Origin: Mycobacterium paraense
Lineage (GTDB): Bacteria > Actinomycetota > Actinomycetes > Mycobacteriales > Mycobacteriaceae
NCBI RefSeq assembly: GCF_002101815.1
Contig: NZ_LQPM01000001.1
Coordinates: 42,174-106,173 of the forward strand
DNA length: 64,000 nucleotides
Direction: 5' to 3'
The notes under the pieces were generated by a model. It ran no database searches and had not been told where the DNA came from. It saw nothing but the letters and a program-made list of their open reading frames with translations. Below are positions 9,282-17,909 of this stretch, piece by piece (positions within the stretch are counted from its first letter, which is position 1; each line of letters begins with the position of its first letter). The position numbers and the translations under genes are program-made.

Positions 9282-11534
9282 ATGACCGACAACACCCCGG
9301 ATATTCCGCTGGGGTCCTGGCTTGCCGACTTACCCGACGAGCGGCTGATCCGACTGCTGGAACTCCGGCCAGACCTCGCGCAGCCCCCACCCGGCAGCAT
9401 CGCCGCGTTGGCCGCGCGTGCGCAGGCGCGCCAATCGGTCAAGGCCGCCACTGACGACCTGGACTTCCTCCGGCTGGCGGTGCTCGACGCGCTGCTGGTA
9501 CTGCAGGCCGATTCCGCCCCGGTGCCGACCGCCAAGTTGCTGGCCCTCATCGGCGACCGCGCCGCCGAGGCCGACGTGGTCGGCGCGCTGGACGACCTCA
9601 GGCAGCGGGCCCTGGTCTGGGGCGACACGGCCGTGCGGGTGGCCGCCGACGCCGGCACCGCGTTGCCCTGGCACCCGGGCCAGGTGACCCTCGAGGACAG
9701 CTCCCGCACGGGCGAGGAGATCGCCGCCCTCATCGACGGGCTCGACCAGGCGCAGCTCGACGTGCTGGACAAGCTGCTCGAAGGTTCGCCGATGGGCCGC
9801 ACCCGCGACGCCGCGCCCGGCGCCCCGGCGGATCGGCCGGTGCCGCAGCTGCTGGCGGCGGGCCTGCTGCGGCGCATCGACGCCGAGACCGTGATCCTGC
9901 CTCGCCACGTGGGGCAGGTGTTGCGCGGCGAGGACCCCGGCCCGCTGCAGCTGACCGCGCCCGACCCCGTCGTGTCGACCACCAGCCCCGACGACGTCGA
10001 CGCGGTGGCCGCCGGAGCCGTCATCGACGTGCTGCGCGAGCTCGACGTGCTGCTGCAAAACCTGGGCGCCGCACCGGTTCCCGAGCTGCGCAGCGGTGGG
10101 CTGGGGATTCGTGACGTCAAGCGACTGGCCAAGGCGACCGGCGTCGAGGAGCCGCGGCTGGGCCTGATCCTCGAGATCGCCGCCGCGGCGGGATTGATCG
10201 CCAGCGGCACGCCCGATCCCGAGCCCGCCGCCGGCGACGGCCCGTACTGGGCGCCCACGGCGGCCACCGAACGGTTCACCGCGATGTCCCCCGCCGAGCG
10301 CTGGCACCTGTTGGCCAGCACGTGGCTCGACCTGCCGAGCCGGCCGGCCTTGATCGGCACCCGCGGCCCGGATGCCAAACCCTATGGCGCCCTGACGGAT
10401 TCGCTGTATTCGACGGCCGCACCGCTGGATCGCCGGCTGCTGCTCGGCATGCTCTCCGCGCTGCCGCCCGGTGCCGGCGTAAACGCGGTCACTGCGTCAG
10501 CGGCGCTGATCTGGCGGCGACCGCGCTGGGCCAGGCGGCTGCAGCCGCAACCCGTCGCCGATCTGCTGGCCGAGGGCCACGCGCTGGGCCTGGTGGGCCG
10601 GGGGGCGATCAGCACGCCCGGCCGGGCGCTGCTGGAGGAGGGCGCCGACCCAGAGGTCGCGGTGCGCGCGATGACGCGGGCGATGCCCGCACCGATCGAC
10701 CACTTCCTGCTGCAGGCCGACCTGACCGTCGTGGTGCCCGGGCCGCTGGAGCGCGATCTGGCCGACGACCTGGCCACCGTCGCCACCGTCGAATCGGCCG
10801 GCACGGCGATGGTGTACCGCATCAGCGAACAGTCGATCCGGCACGCCCTGGACATCGGCAAGACCCGGGACTGGATGCACGACCTCTTCGGAAAGCATTC
10901 CAAAACCCCTGTGCCGCAAGGGCTTACCTACCTCATCGATGACGTGGCCCGGCGGCATGGTCAGCTGCGCATCGGCATGGCCGCGTCGTTCGTGCGGTGC
11001 GAGGACCCGGCATTGCTGGCCCAGGCCGTGGCGGCCGCCGAGGACCTGCAGTTGCGTGCGCTGGCGCCGACGGTGGCGGTGTCGCCCGCGCCGATCGCCG
11101 AGGTGCTCGTCGCGCTGCGCAAGGCGGGCTTCGCCCCGGCCGCGGAGGACTCCACCGGCTCCATCGTCGACGTGCGGCCGCGCGGGGCCAGGGTGCCCAC
11201 ACCGCAGCAGCGCAGGCCGTACCGCCCGCCGCCGCGGCCCAGCAGCGAGACGCTGAACGCCGTCGTCTCGGTGCTGCGGAAGGTGACCGCCGCGCCGTTC
11301 GGGAACATCCGCGTCGACCCGGCCGTCACCATGTCGCTGTTGCAGCGCGCGGCCAAGGCCCAGGACACCCTGGTGATCGGTTACCTCGACGCCGCCGGCG
11401 TGGCCACCCAGCGGGTGGTGTCGCCGATCACGATCAAGGGCGGGCAGCTGGTGGCCTTCGACTCGGCCTCGGGGCGGTTGCGTGACTTCGCGATCCACCG
11501 CATCACGTCGGTGGTGTCGGCGGACTCCGGATAA
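9282..11534 (+). CDS. Helicase-associated protein, Rv0862c-like (XPB/Ssl2 N-terminal-like domains)
   Basis: A 750-residue protein corresponding to M. tuberculosis Rv0862c. It contains no Walker A or DExH motif, so it is not itself a helicase. Its C-terminal part (about 480-740) resembles the helicase-associated domain (Helic_C_3) found next to XPB/Ssl2 helicases; the N-terminal two thirds is Ala/Leu-rich and predicted to hold repeated winged-helix units. It lies seven bases upstream of the XPB gene on the same strand, so the two very likely form a complex in DNA repair or unwinding. That partnership is inference from conserved neighbourhood. Confidence 0.85.
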   Translation: MTDNTPDIPLGSWLADLPDERLIRLLELRPDLAQPPPGSIAALAARAQARQSVKAATDDLDFLRLAVLDALLVLQADSAPVPTAKLLALIGDRAAEADVVGALDDLRQRALVWGDTAVRVAADAGTALPWHPGQVTLEDSSRTGEEIAALIDGLDQAQLDVLDKLLEGSPMGRTRDAAPGAPADRPVPQLLAAGLLRRIDAETVILPRHVGQVLRGEDPGPLQLTAPDPVVSTTSPDDVDAVAAGAVIDVLRELDVLLQNLGAAPVPELRSGGLGIRDVKRLAKATGVEEPRLGLILEIAAAAGLIASGTPDPEPAAGDGPYWAPTAATERFTAMSPAERWHLLASTWLDLPSRPALIGTRGPDAKPYGALTDSLYSTAAPLDRRLLLGMLSALPPGAGVNAVTASAALIWRRPRWARRLQPQPVADLLAEGHALGLVGRGAISTPGRALLEEGADPEVAVRAMTRAMPAPIDHFLLQADLTVVVPGPLERDLADDLATVATVESAGTAMVYRISEQSIRHALDIGKTRDWMHDLFGKHSKTPVPQGLTYLIDDVARRHGQLRIGMAASFVRCEDPALLAQAVAAAEDLQLRALAPTVAVSPAPIAEVLVALRKAGFAPAAEDSTGSIVDVRPRGARVPTPQQRRPYRPPPRPSSETLNAVVSVLRKVTAAPFGNIRVDPAVTMSLLQRAAKAQDTLVIGYLDAAGVATQRVVSPITIKGGQLVAFDSASGRLRDFAIHRITSVVSADSG

Positions 11535-11541
11535 TGGTCGT

Positions 11542-13191
11542 ATGACCGACGGACCATTGATCGTGCAGTCCGACAAGACGGTGCTGCTCGAGGTCGATCA
11601 CGAGCTGGCCGGCGAGGCACGCGCCGCCATCGCGCCGTTCGCCGAGCTGGAGCGCGCACCCGAACACGTACACACCTACCGCATCACACCGCTGGCGCTG
11701 TGGAACGCCCGCGCCGCCGGCCACGACGCCGAACAGGTCGTCGACGCGCTGGTCAGCTTCTCCCGCTACGCGGTGCCGCAGCCGCTGCTGGTCGACATCG
11801 TCGACACGATGGCCCGCTACGGGCGCCTGCAATTGGTCAAGCACCCGGCGCACGGCCTGACACTGGTCAGCCTGGATCGCGCGGTGCTCGAGGAGGTGCT
11901 GCGCAACAAGAAGATCGCGCCGATGCTGGGCGCCCGGATCGACGATGACACCGTCGTCGTCCACAACAGCGAGCGGGGCCGCGTCAAGCAGATGCTGCTC
12001 AAGATCGGCTGGCCCGCAGAGGATCTCGCGGGTTACGTCGACGGCGAGGCGCACCCGATCAGCCTGGATCAGGACGGCTGGCACCTGCGCGACTACCAGC
12101 AGCTGGCGGCGGACTCGTTCTGGGCCGGCGGTTCCGGCGTCGTGGTGTTGCCCTGTGGCGCGGGCAAGACGCTGGTCGGCGCCGCCGCGATGGCGAAAGC
12201 CGGTGCGACGACGCTGATCCTGGTCACCAACATCGTCGCCGCGCGGCAATGGAAACGCGAGCTGGTCGCCCGCACCTCGCTGACGGAGGACGAGATCGGC
12301 GAATACTCGGGCGAACGCAAGGAGATCCGGCCGGTCACCATCTCGACGTACCAGATGATCACCCGTCGCACCAAGGGCGAGTACCGGCATCTGGAGCTGT
12401 TCGACAGCCGCGACTGGGGGCTGATCATCTACGACGAGGTGCACCTGCTGCCGGCACCGGTGTTCCGGATGACCGCCGACCTGCAGTCCAAGCGCCGGCT
12501 GGGCCTGACGGCCACGCTGATCCGCGAGGACGGCCGCGAGGGCGACGTCTTCTCGCTGATCGGCCCGAAGCGCTACGACGCGCCCTGGAAGGACATCGAG
12601 GCGCAGGGCTGGATCGCGCCCGCCGAATGCGTCGAGGTGCGGGTCACCATGACCGACAGCGAGCGGATGACCTATGCGACGGCCGAGCCCGAAGAGCGGT
12701 ACCGGCTGTGCTCGACCGTGCACACCAAGATCGCGGTGGTCAAGTCGATCCTGGACAAGCATCCCGGCGAGCAGACCCTGGTGATCGGGGCCTACCTGGA
12801 TCAGCTCGACGAGCTCGGCGCCGAACTCAACGCCCCGGTGATCCAGGGGTCCACCCGGACCAAGGAACGCGAAGCGCTCTTCGACGCCTTCCGCAGCGGC
12901 GAGGTGTCGACGCTGGTGGTGTCCAAGGTCGCCAACTTTTCCATCGACCTGCCGGAAGCCTCTGTGGCGGTGCAGGTTTCGGGCACCTTCGGTTCCCGCC
13001 AGGAGGAGGCGCAGCGGCTTGGCCGACTGCTGCGGCCCAAGGCCGACGGCGGCGGGGCCATCTTCTATTCCGTGGTGGCCCGCGACAGCCTGGACGCCGA
13101 GTACGCCGCGCACCGCCAGCGCTTCCTGGCCGAGCAGGGCTACGGCTACGTCATCCGCGACGCGGACGACCTACTGGGCCCGGCAATTTAG
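11542..13191 (+). CDS. ercc3: XPB-type DNA helicase (ERCC3 homologue)
   Basis: A 549-residue superfamily-2 3'-to-5' DNA helicase like M. tuberculosis Rv0861c. An N-terminal domain of about 180 residues precedes the RecA cores. Walker A is PCGAGKT (204-210), the DEVH box is at 298-301, motif III is LTATL (322-326), and the XPB-specific RED motif is at 328-330. The second core ends with a QRLGRLLRPK motif VI. In eukaryotes XPB opens DNA in TFIIH; in mycobacteria it is probably a repair helicase. ATG 11542 gives the family's expected start. Confidence 0.93.
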   Translation: MTDGPLIVQSDKTVLLEVDHELAGEARAAIAPFAELERAPEHVHTYRITPLALWNARAAGHDAEQVVDALVSFSRYAVPQPLLVDIVDTMARYGRLQLVKHPAHGLTLVSLDRAVLEEVLRNKKIAPMLGARIDDDTVVVHNSERGRVKQMLLKIGWPAEDLAGYVDGEAHPISLDQDGWHLRDYQQLAADSFWAGGSGVVVLPCGAGKTLVGAAAMAKAGATTLILVTNIVAARQWKRELVARTSLTEDEIGEYSGERKEIRPVTISTYQMITRRTKGEYRHLELFDSRDWGLIIYDEVHLLPAPVFRMTADLQSKRRLGLTATLIREDGREGDVFSLIGPKRYDAPWKDIEAQGWIAPAECVEVRVTMTDSERMTYATAEPEERYRLCSTVHTKIAVVKSILDKHPGEQTLVIGAYLDQLDELGAELNAPVIQGSTRTKEREALFDAFRSGEVSTLVVSKVANFSIDLPEASVAVQVSGTFGSRQEEAQRLGRLLRPKADGGGAIFYSVVARDSLDAEYAAHRQRFLAEQGYGYVIRDADDLLGPAI

Positions 13192-13197
13192 CGCGAG

Positions 13198-14343
13198 CTA
13201 GAGCGACAGAATCGTCGCGGACGCGGTGCCCGGCGCGCCGTACACCTGCGCCAGGCCGACGCGCGGGTTGCCCGGCACCTGGCGCTCGCCCGCCTCGCCG
13301 CGCAGCTGGCGCACCAGCTCGTGCATCTGCCGCAGGCCCGACGCGCCGATCGGCTCGCCGTTGGCGATCAGGCCGCCGTCGGTGTTGACCGGCATCGAGC
13401 CGTGGATTTCGGTGGCGCCGTCGGCCACCAGCTTCTCCTGCTCGCCGTCGGCGCACAGGCCCGTCTCGGCCATGTGGATGACCTCGTTGCCGGCATCGGT
13501 GTCCTGCAGCTGGGCGACGTCGACGTCGTCGGGGCCGATGCCCGCCGCCTCGTACGCCGCCTTGGCCGCGTACACCGTCGGCGAGACGTCCTCGTCCGGC
13601 GGGGCGAAGGTGGCGTGCACCTCGTAGGCGCCGTAGCGCCGCGTGCGGATCTCGCAGGCGCGCACATAGACCGGCTTGTCGGTGTACTTGTGTGCCATGT
13701 CGGCCCGGCACATGATCACCGCGGCGGCCCCCTCGTCGGGCGCGCAGAACATGTACTGGGTCAGCGGGTAGTTGAGCACGGCCGAGTTGAGGATCTCTTC
13801 CTCGGGAATCGGCTTGCGGCGGAACGCATTCGGATTCAGGGCGCCGTTGCGGAAGTTCTTCGCGGCGACCTTGGCCAGCGTGGCCTGGGAGATGTTGTGG
13901 TCGTGCAGGTACTTGTTGGCCTTCATGCCGAAGAACTTGGTGGTGACGAACTGCCCGTTTTGCGCGTACCACTGCGGCAGCGCCAGCTTGGCGGGGTCAT
14001 CGGTGAACGCGCCGCGCGGGTGCTTGTCCAGGCCGATCGCGATGCCGAGGTCGTATTTGCCCAGCCGGATGGTGTCGGCGGTCTGCTGAATGGCGCTCGC
14101 GGCGGTGGCGCACGCGTTGAACACGTTGGTGAACGTGATCCCGGTCAGCCCGACCAGGCGGGTCACCGCGTCGGGGTTGGACACCTCGTGGCTGCCGCCG
14201 AAGCCGAACTGGATGTCCTTCCAGTCCACGCCGGCGTCGGCCAGCGCTGCGTGAATGGCCTCGGCCCCCATTTGCATTGCGGTCTTGTCGAACCTGCCGA
14301 ACGGATGCAGGCCCACGCCGATGATCGCGACGTCGTTCGTCAT
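13198..14343 (-). CDS. SCP-x/Ltp-type thiolase-like protein (probable acyl-CoA aldolase or thiolase)
   Basis: A 381-residue thiolase-fold protein of the nonspecific lipid-transfer (SCP-x thiolase, Ltp) branch. Cys78 in FNACATAAS is the nucleophile position; QLQDTDAGNEVIHM and GLIANGEPIGASG follow the SCP-x thiolase layout rather than the GHPLGATG of FadA-type thiolases. The immediately upstream gene is a DUF35 Zn-ribbon/OB protein. Such pairs form enzymes like the Ltp2-DUF35 retro-aldolase of steroid side-chain degradation. It may therefore cleave a beta-hydroxy or beta-keto acyl-CoA; the substrate cannot be read from sequence. Confidence 0.82.
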   Translation of the reverse strand: MTNDVAIIGVGLHPFGRFDKTAMQMGAEAIHAALADAGVDWKDIQFGFGGSHEVSNPDAVTRLVGLTGITFTNVFNACATAASAIQQTADTIRLGKYDLGIAIGLDKHPRGAFTDDPAKLALPQWYAQNGQFVTTKFFGMKANKYLHDHNISQATLAKVAAKNFRNGALNPNAFRRKPIPEEEILNSAVLNYPLTQYMFCAPDEGAAAVIMCRADMAHKYTDKPVYVRACEIRTRRYGAYEVHATFAPPDEDVSPTVYAAKAAYEAAGIGPDDVDVAQLQDTDAGNEVIHMAETGLCADGEQEKLVADGATEIHGSMPVNTDGGLIANGEPIGASGLRQMHELVRQLRGEAGERQVPGNPRVGLAQVYGAPGTASATILSL

Positions 14344-14368
14344 CTCAGGCTCCTCCTTCTGAATCGAT

Positions 14369-14415
14369 GGTGGCGACCCGCTTCGCCGGCTTCGCCGCGC
14401 TCGCGATCGCCCCTA
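14369..14415. repeat. Dispersed intergenic repeat, copy 1
   Basis: A GC-rich stretch with the core GCTTCGCCGCGCTCGCGATC, starting with GGTGGCGACCCGC, lies between the thiolase-like gene and the DUF35 gene. A second copy at 15293-15340 shares the start, the core and the CCTA end with a few changes and an indel. Both lie just at the 3' ends of minus-strand genes. The core contains the palindrome CGCGATCGC-like segment. Confidence 0.7.
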
Positions 14416-14826
14416 GACCGGCTGGAAGGCGAACGTCATGACCTCGGCGCCCTCCTCGTCCGTGGTCAACGGCACCATGGTCAGCTCGACCTCCTGACCG
14501 AACTGCAGCTTGGCCGGGTCGTTTTCGGTCAGCCGCCCCTCGACCCGAATGATGTCGCCCAGCTGGACCAGGCCGACGCCGAACGGCACGAAGTCCTTGC
14601 CGGTCGGGCCCGCGAAGGGCGCCCCGGGCGGGAAGCCCTGGGTGGTCCACGCGACCAGCGTTCCGCGGCGCGGCAACAACAACTCCGTCATCTCACCGCC
14701 GCTGCAGCGCGGGCACCACTGCTGCACCGGGAAGGTCGTGGCACCGCAGTTGCCGCAGCGACTCCCGATGAGCTGTGGGTTCTCGTCGGGCCAGGTGGAG
14801 ATTTCGGGGGCGAGTGCCTTCTGCAT
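14413..14826 (-). CDS. DUF35 zinc-ribbon/OB-fold protein (thiolase partner)
   Basis: A 137-residue two-domain protein. The N-terminal rubredoxin-like zinc ribbon has two CxxC pairs (GNCGA preceded by Cys, and WCPRC), followed by an OB-fold domain with GTLVAWTTQGFPPGAPF and FVPFGVGLVQL. DUF35 proteins bind acyl-CoA and complex with Ltp/SCP-x thiolases, aldolases or hydratases. It lies upstream of the thiolase-like gene (13198-14343) on the same strand with the dispersed repeat between, so the two are very probably one functional unit. ATG 14826 follows a GGAGGAT site. Confidence 0.85.
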   Translation of the reverse strand: MQKALAPEISTWPDENPQLIGSRCGNCGATTFPVQQWCPRCSGGEMTELLLPRRGTLVAWTTQGFPPGAPFAGPTGKDFVPFGVGLVQLGDIIRVEGRLTENDPAKLQFGQEVELTMVPLTTDEEGAEVMTFAFQPV

Positions 14827-14883
14827 CGAGGGATCCTCCAGGAGCGTCCACAGTGGGCAAAAGAATATTGCTCACTGAACCGT

Positions 14884-14918
14884 ATAACAGGTTTCCGAAA
14901 AGTGGAAACCGCATTCTC
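14884..14918. promoter_or_regulatory. Regulatory region with inverted repeat and a copy of the recurrent ATTCTC element
   Basis: GGTTTCC (14890-14896) and GGAAACC (14904-14910) form a perfect inverted repeat with a 7-nt spacer. Overlapping it, GGAAACCGCATTCTC (14904-14918) is a copy of the 15-bp element seen at six other places in the window. On the minus strand a TGTTAT hexamer (14884-14889) could act as a -10 box for the DUF35-thiolase genes. Confidence 0.5.
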
Positions 14919-14993
14919 GCCGGCATCCGGGTCCGCGCCCGGCGGCCGGCCGAGCTATCTTGGCGAGGATCTGCGCGACGTGAGGAGACCAGC

Positions 14994-15287
14994 ATGCCGG
15001 TGACGGTGACACTCGAACTCAGGATCAAGCCCGACGCCGTGCAAGCGGCGCGCGAGGTGATGGGACGGGCGCTCAAGGACACCCGCGCGTTCGCGGGCAA
15101 CCTGCAGACCGACGTGCTCGTCGACGAGGACGACGAGGCGCACTGGCTGATCTACGAAATCTGGCAGAGCGTCGAGCACGACGAGGCGTACCGCGCCTTC
15201 CGGGCCGGCGAGGGGAAGCTGACCGAGCTGCCTCCCCTGCTCGCGGCGCCGCCGGGCAAGACCCGGTACGCCACCACCGACGTCTAG
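14994..15287 (+). CDS. ABM-domain (antibiotic biosynthesis monooxygenase-like) protein
   Basis: A 97-residue protein with the dimeric ferredoxin-like alpha-beta barrel of the ABM family. It opens with MPVTVTLELRIKPDAVQAAREVM, then a central NLQTDVLVDEDD strand and IYEIWQS, which is the typical W-containing strand. Members range from quinol monooxygenases to heme-degrading enzymes, and none of the heme-ligand residues of MhuD is evident, so the activity is unassigned. The ATG at 14994 follows GAGGAGAC. It diverges from the DUF35-thiolase genes and shares their regulatory region. Confidence 0.75.
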   Translation: MPVTVTLELRIKPDAVQAAREVMGRALKDTRAFAGNLQTDVLVDEDDEAHWLIYEIWQSVEHDEAYRAFRAGEGKLTELPPLLAAPPGKTRYATTDV

Positions 15288-15292
15288 TTATT

Positions 15293-15340
15293 GGTCGCGA
15301 CCCGCATCCTCCAGCTTCGCCGCGCTCGCGATCGCTCCTA
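15293..15340. repeat. Dispersed intergenic repeat, copy 2
   Basis: It begins GGTCGCGACCCGC and shares the 20-nt core GCTTCGCCGCGCTCGCGATC with copy 1 at 14369-14415. It fills the gap between the ABM gene and the convergent luciferase-like gene, whose stop codon it includes. Confidence 0.7.
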
Positions 15341-16327
15341 ACTCAGGGCGGGAATGACTTCCCGCTCGAACAACTCGATGCCGGAGCGGTCGTAGGCGGC
15401 CTCAGGGAAGTAGCAGATGGCGTATTCGCAGCCGAGGTCGCGAAGCTTCGCGAGCCGCTCGATCGCCTGTTCGGGGGTGCCCGCCGCCGAATCCGGGCCG
15501 CTCGTGTTGGCCATCATCGCGTCGGCGGCCGCCTCGGGCACGTAGCCGATCATACGGTCGCGCACCCGCTGCAGCCGGTCCTTGACGTCGGCCTCCGACG
15601 GGCCGACGACGGCGTTGACGTTGACCGAACGCACGATCGCGTCGAAGTCGGTGCCGACCTCGCGGCAATGCCGGGCCAGCACCTCCGACTTGTGCGCGAA
15701 CGCCTCGGGCTCGGGGGTGAAATTGGTGTACTGCGCGTATTTCGCGGCGATGCGCAACGTCACCTTCTCGCCACCGCCGGCGATCCACATCGGGATCCCG
15801 TTGTCCTGCAAAGGCTTCGGAGCGACGATCGCGCCGTCGACCTGGTAGTGCTCGCCGTCGAAGCTGACCTTGCCGTCGCGCCAGGCATCCCGCATGATCT
15901 GCACGCCTTCGTCCAGCCGCGCCAATCGCACCTTGGCCGAGGGGAAGCCGTAACCGTAAGCGCGCCATTCGTGTTCGTACCAGCCGCCGCCGATGCCCAT
16001 TTGGATCCGCCCGCCGGAGATGATGTCCGCGGTCGCGGCGACCTTGGCCAGGTACACCGGATTGCGGTAGCTCATCGCGGTGCACATCTGGCCGAGTTTG
16101 ATCCTCGACGTGGTCGCCGCGTAGGCGGCCATCAGCGTCCACGCCTCGTGCGTGGCTTCGCCGGTCGGCATCGGGACGGTGTGGAAGTGGTCGTACACCC
16201 ACAGCGAGTCCCACGCGCTGTCGTCCGCGTAGGCGGCCAGGTCGCGCATCACCGCCCAGTGTTTGTCGGTGTCGATGCCGACCAGATCCATTCGCCAGCC
16301 CTGCGGAATGAAGAGACCAAAGCGCAT
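15338..16327 (-). CDS. LLM-class F420-dependent oxidoreductase
   Basis: A 329-residue luciferase-like TIM-barrel protein. Typical family segments are WDSLWVYDHF near residue 41, the SGGRIQMGIGGGW motif, and PKPLQDNGIPMWIAGGGE, which shapes the flavin/F420 pocket. Mycobacterial members of this group usually use coenzyme F420 as hydride carrier; substrate unknown. ATG 16327 is chosen because MRFGLFIPQGWRMD is the standard N-terminus; the longer upstream frame is Arg/Ala-rich noise. Confidence 0.85.
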   Translation of the reverse strand: MRFGLFIPQGWRMDLVGIDTDKHWAVMRDLAAYADDSAWDSLWVYDHFHTVPMPTGEATHEAWTLMAAYAATTSRIKLGQMCTAMSYRNPVYLAKVAATADIISGGRIQMGIGGGWYEHEWRAYGYGFPSAKVRLARLDEGVQIMRDAWRDGKVSFDGEHYQVDGAIVAPKPLQDNGIPMWIAGGGEKVTLRIAAKYAQYTNFTPEPEAFAHKSEVLARHCREVGTDFDAIVRSVNVNAVVGPSEADVKDRLQRVRDRMIGYVPEAAADAMMANTSGPDSAAGTPEQAIERLAKLRDLGCEYAICYFPEAAYDRSGIELFEREVIPALS

Positions 16328-16413
16328 AACAAGGGACTCTAGCCCGCCGGCCTCACAGCGGATCGATAGCTCAGCCCCAGCCGCCGCCGACAACCGAGCC
16401 CTAAACAGAATGC

Positions 16414-16635
16414 ATGACAAACCTCGGGCACCGACTCCGCGCGGCGCAACTGATCTTCGCCGGCGCCGCGACGCTCGCGCTGTTCGGCGCCGCGCAGCCG
16501 GCCGGCATCGCAACCGTTTTCGCGGCCGGTCCCTCGGCGACCGCGCCGTTCGCCACGGACGACACCAACTTCGTCAACGACAACGGGCAGACTTCGGGCG
16601 ACATCTTCACGCAGAACGCGCAGGACCAGAACTAG
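16414..16635 (+). CDS. Small secreted protein of unknown function
   Basis: A 73-residue open frame with a clear signal peptide: a basic start (MTNLGHRLR), a hydrophobic stretch AAQLIFAGAATLALFGAA, and small residues near residue 38 for cleavage. The mature part is only about 35 residues, rich in Asn, Asp, Thr and Gln, with no cysteine or known motif. No strong ribosome site is seen. The neighbouring genes do not suggest a role. Confidence 0.5.
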   Translation: MTNLGHRLRAAQLIFAGAATLALFGAAQPAGIATVFAAGPSATAPFATDDTNFVNDNGQTSGDIFTQNAQDQN

Positions 16636-16676
16636 CCCGCTGACCCGCCGCCGGCCTCGACCGTAGGCTGACGCCC

Positions 16677-17909
16677 ATGCGGGTCCTCATCTCCGGTGCC
16701 AGCATCGCCGGGCCGGTGCTGGCTTACTGGCTGACCAGGCATGGCTTCGACGTCACCGTCGTCGAGCGCGCGCCGACGCTGCGCAAGACCGGCGGCCACG
16801 CCGTCGACCTGTTCCGTCCGGCAATGGAGATCTCGGAGAAGATGGGCGTGCTGTCACAAATCGAGGCGCTCGCCACCGGAACCGATCGCATGACCATGTA
16901 TCGGGAGGGCCGGCCGCGAGCCACCGAGGTCGACCTCACCAAGCTCGTCGGCGTCGCATCGGATCGCCACGTCGAGATCATGCGCGACGACCTCAGCGAG
17001 ATCTACTACGACGCCACCCGCGACGACGTCGACTACCTCTTCGGCGACTCCGTCACGGCGATCGACCACGACGGCGACGTGACGTTCGAGCGCTCCCCCG
17101 CGCGTAGCTTCGACGTCATCGTCGGCGCCGACGGGCTGCACTCCAACGTCCGGCGCCTGACTTTCGGCGAAGAGGACAGCCTGACCCGGTTCCTCGGCGG
17201 CTACCTGGCGGTGGTGTCCGCCCCCAAGTCGCTGGCCACTCCCAACGAGATGGTCGGCCACCTCGGGGTCGGCCGGCTCGCGGCGATCTACACCGCGGAC
17301 CACCTGGACGACGCGCGGCTGGTGTTCATGTTCCGCAGCGAATCTGAACTCGACTACGACCACCGAGACTCGTTGCGGCAGAAGGAACTACTGCGCGGTG
17401 CGTACGCGGGCATGCATCCTCGGGTGGACGGTTGGCTGGAGGAGATCGACCGGACGCCGGCGTTCTACTTCGACGCGATCAGCCAACTGAGCATGAACAT
17501 CTGGTCGCGGCGGCGGGTGACCCTCGTCGGTGACGCCGGCTACTGCCCCGGTCCCGCGGTCGGCGGCAGCACCAGCCTGGCCGTCCTGGGTGCCTACGTG
17601 CTGGCCGGCGAACTCGCCCGGGCGGACGGGGACCACCTGCGCGCGTTCGCCGCCTACGAACTGCAGATGCGCGAGCCCGTGCACCTCAGCCGCGCCTTTG
17701 CGCGCGGGGCCGCCCGGACCATCATCCCCGGCTCCCGTGCCGGCGTCTGGGCGCTGACCAGGGGGCTACAGCTAGTCTCGTTGATGCCGGGCTCGCTGTC
17801 CCGGGCGCTGGCGAGGCTCAACACCAAGGGCGTGCGGATGTACGACTCGATGCCGGTGCCCGACTACAGCGACCTTGAACCCGACAGACAGGAGCGCCCA
17901 TGGAACTGA
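16677..17909 (+). CDS. FAD-dependent monooxygenase-like oxidoreductase
   Basis: A 410-residue flavoprotein of the PHBH/UbiH-like fold. The N-terminal Rossmann motif is GASIAGPVLAYWL (residues 6-18) followed by the acidic ERAP end of the second strand; DVIVGADGLHSNVR is the DG motif, and VTLVGDAGYCPGP is the GD motif that binds the ribityl chain. Such enzymes hydroxylate or halogenate aromatic or polyketide substrates or reduce double bonds. It overlaps the next gene by ten bases, so the two are co-translated and probably act on a common substrate. Confidence 0.85.
   Translation: MRVLISGASIAGPVLAYWLTRHGFDVTVVERAPTLRKTGGHAVDLFRPAMEISEKMGVLSQIEALATGTDRMTMYREGRPRATEVDLTKLVGVASDRHVEIMRDDLSEIYYDATRDDVDYLFGDSVTAIDHDGDVTFERSPARSFDVIVGADGLHSNVRRLTFGEEDSLTRFLGGYLAVVSAPKSLATPNEMVGHLGVGRLAAIYTADHLDDARLVFMFRSESELDYDHRDSLRQKELLRGAYAGMHPRVDGWLEEIDRTPAFYFDAISQLSMNIWSRRRVTLVGDAGYCPGPAVGGSTSLAVLGAYVLAGELARADGDHLRAFAAYELQMREPVHLSRAFARGAARTIIPGSRAGVWALTRGLQLVSLMPGSLSRALARLNTKGVRMYDSMPVPDYSDLEPDRQERPWN

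Noticed and set aside
14890..14910. GGTTTCC-N7-GGAAACC as a transcription terminator
   Set aside because: It lies upstream of both neighbouring genes, so a regulatory role fits better than termination.
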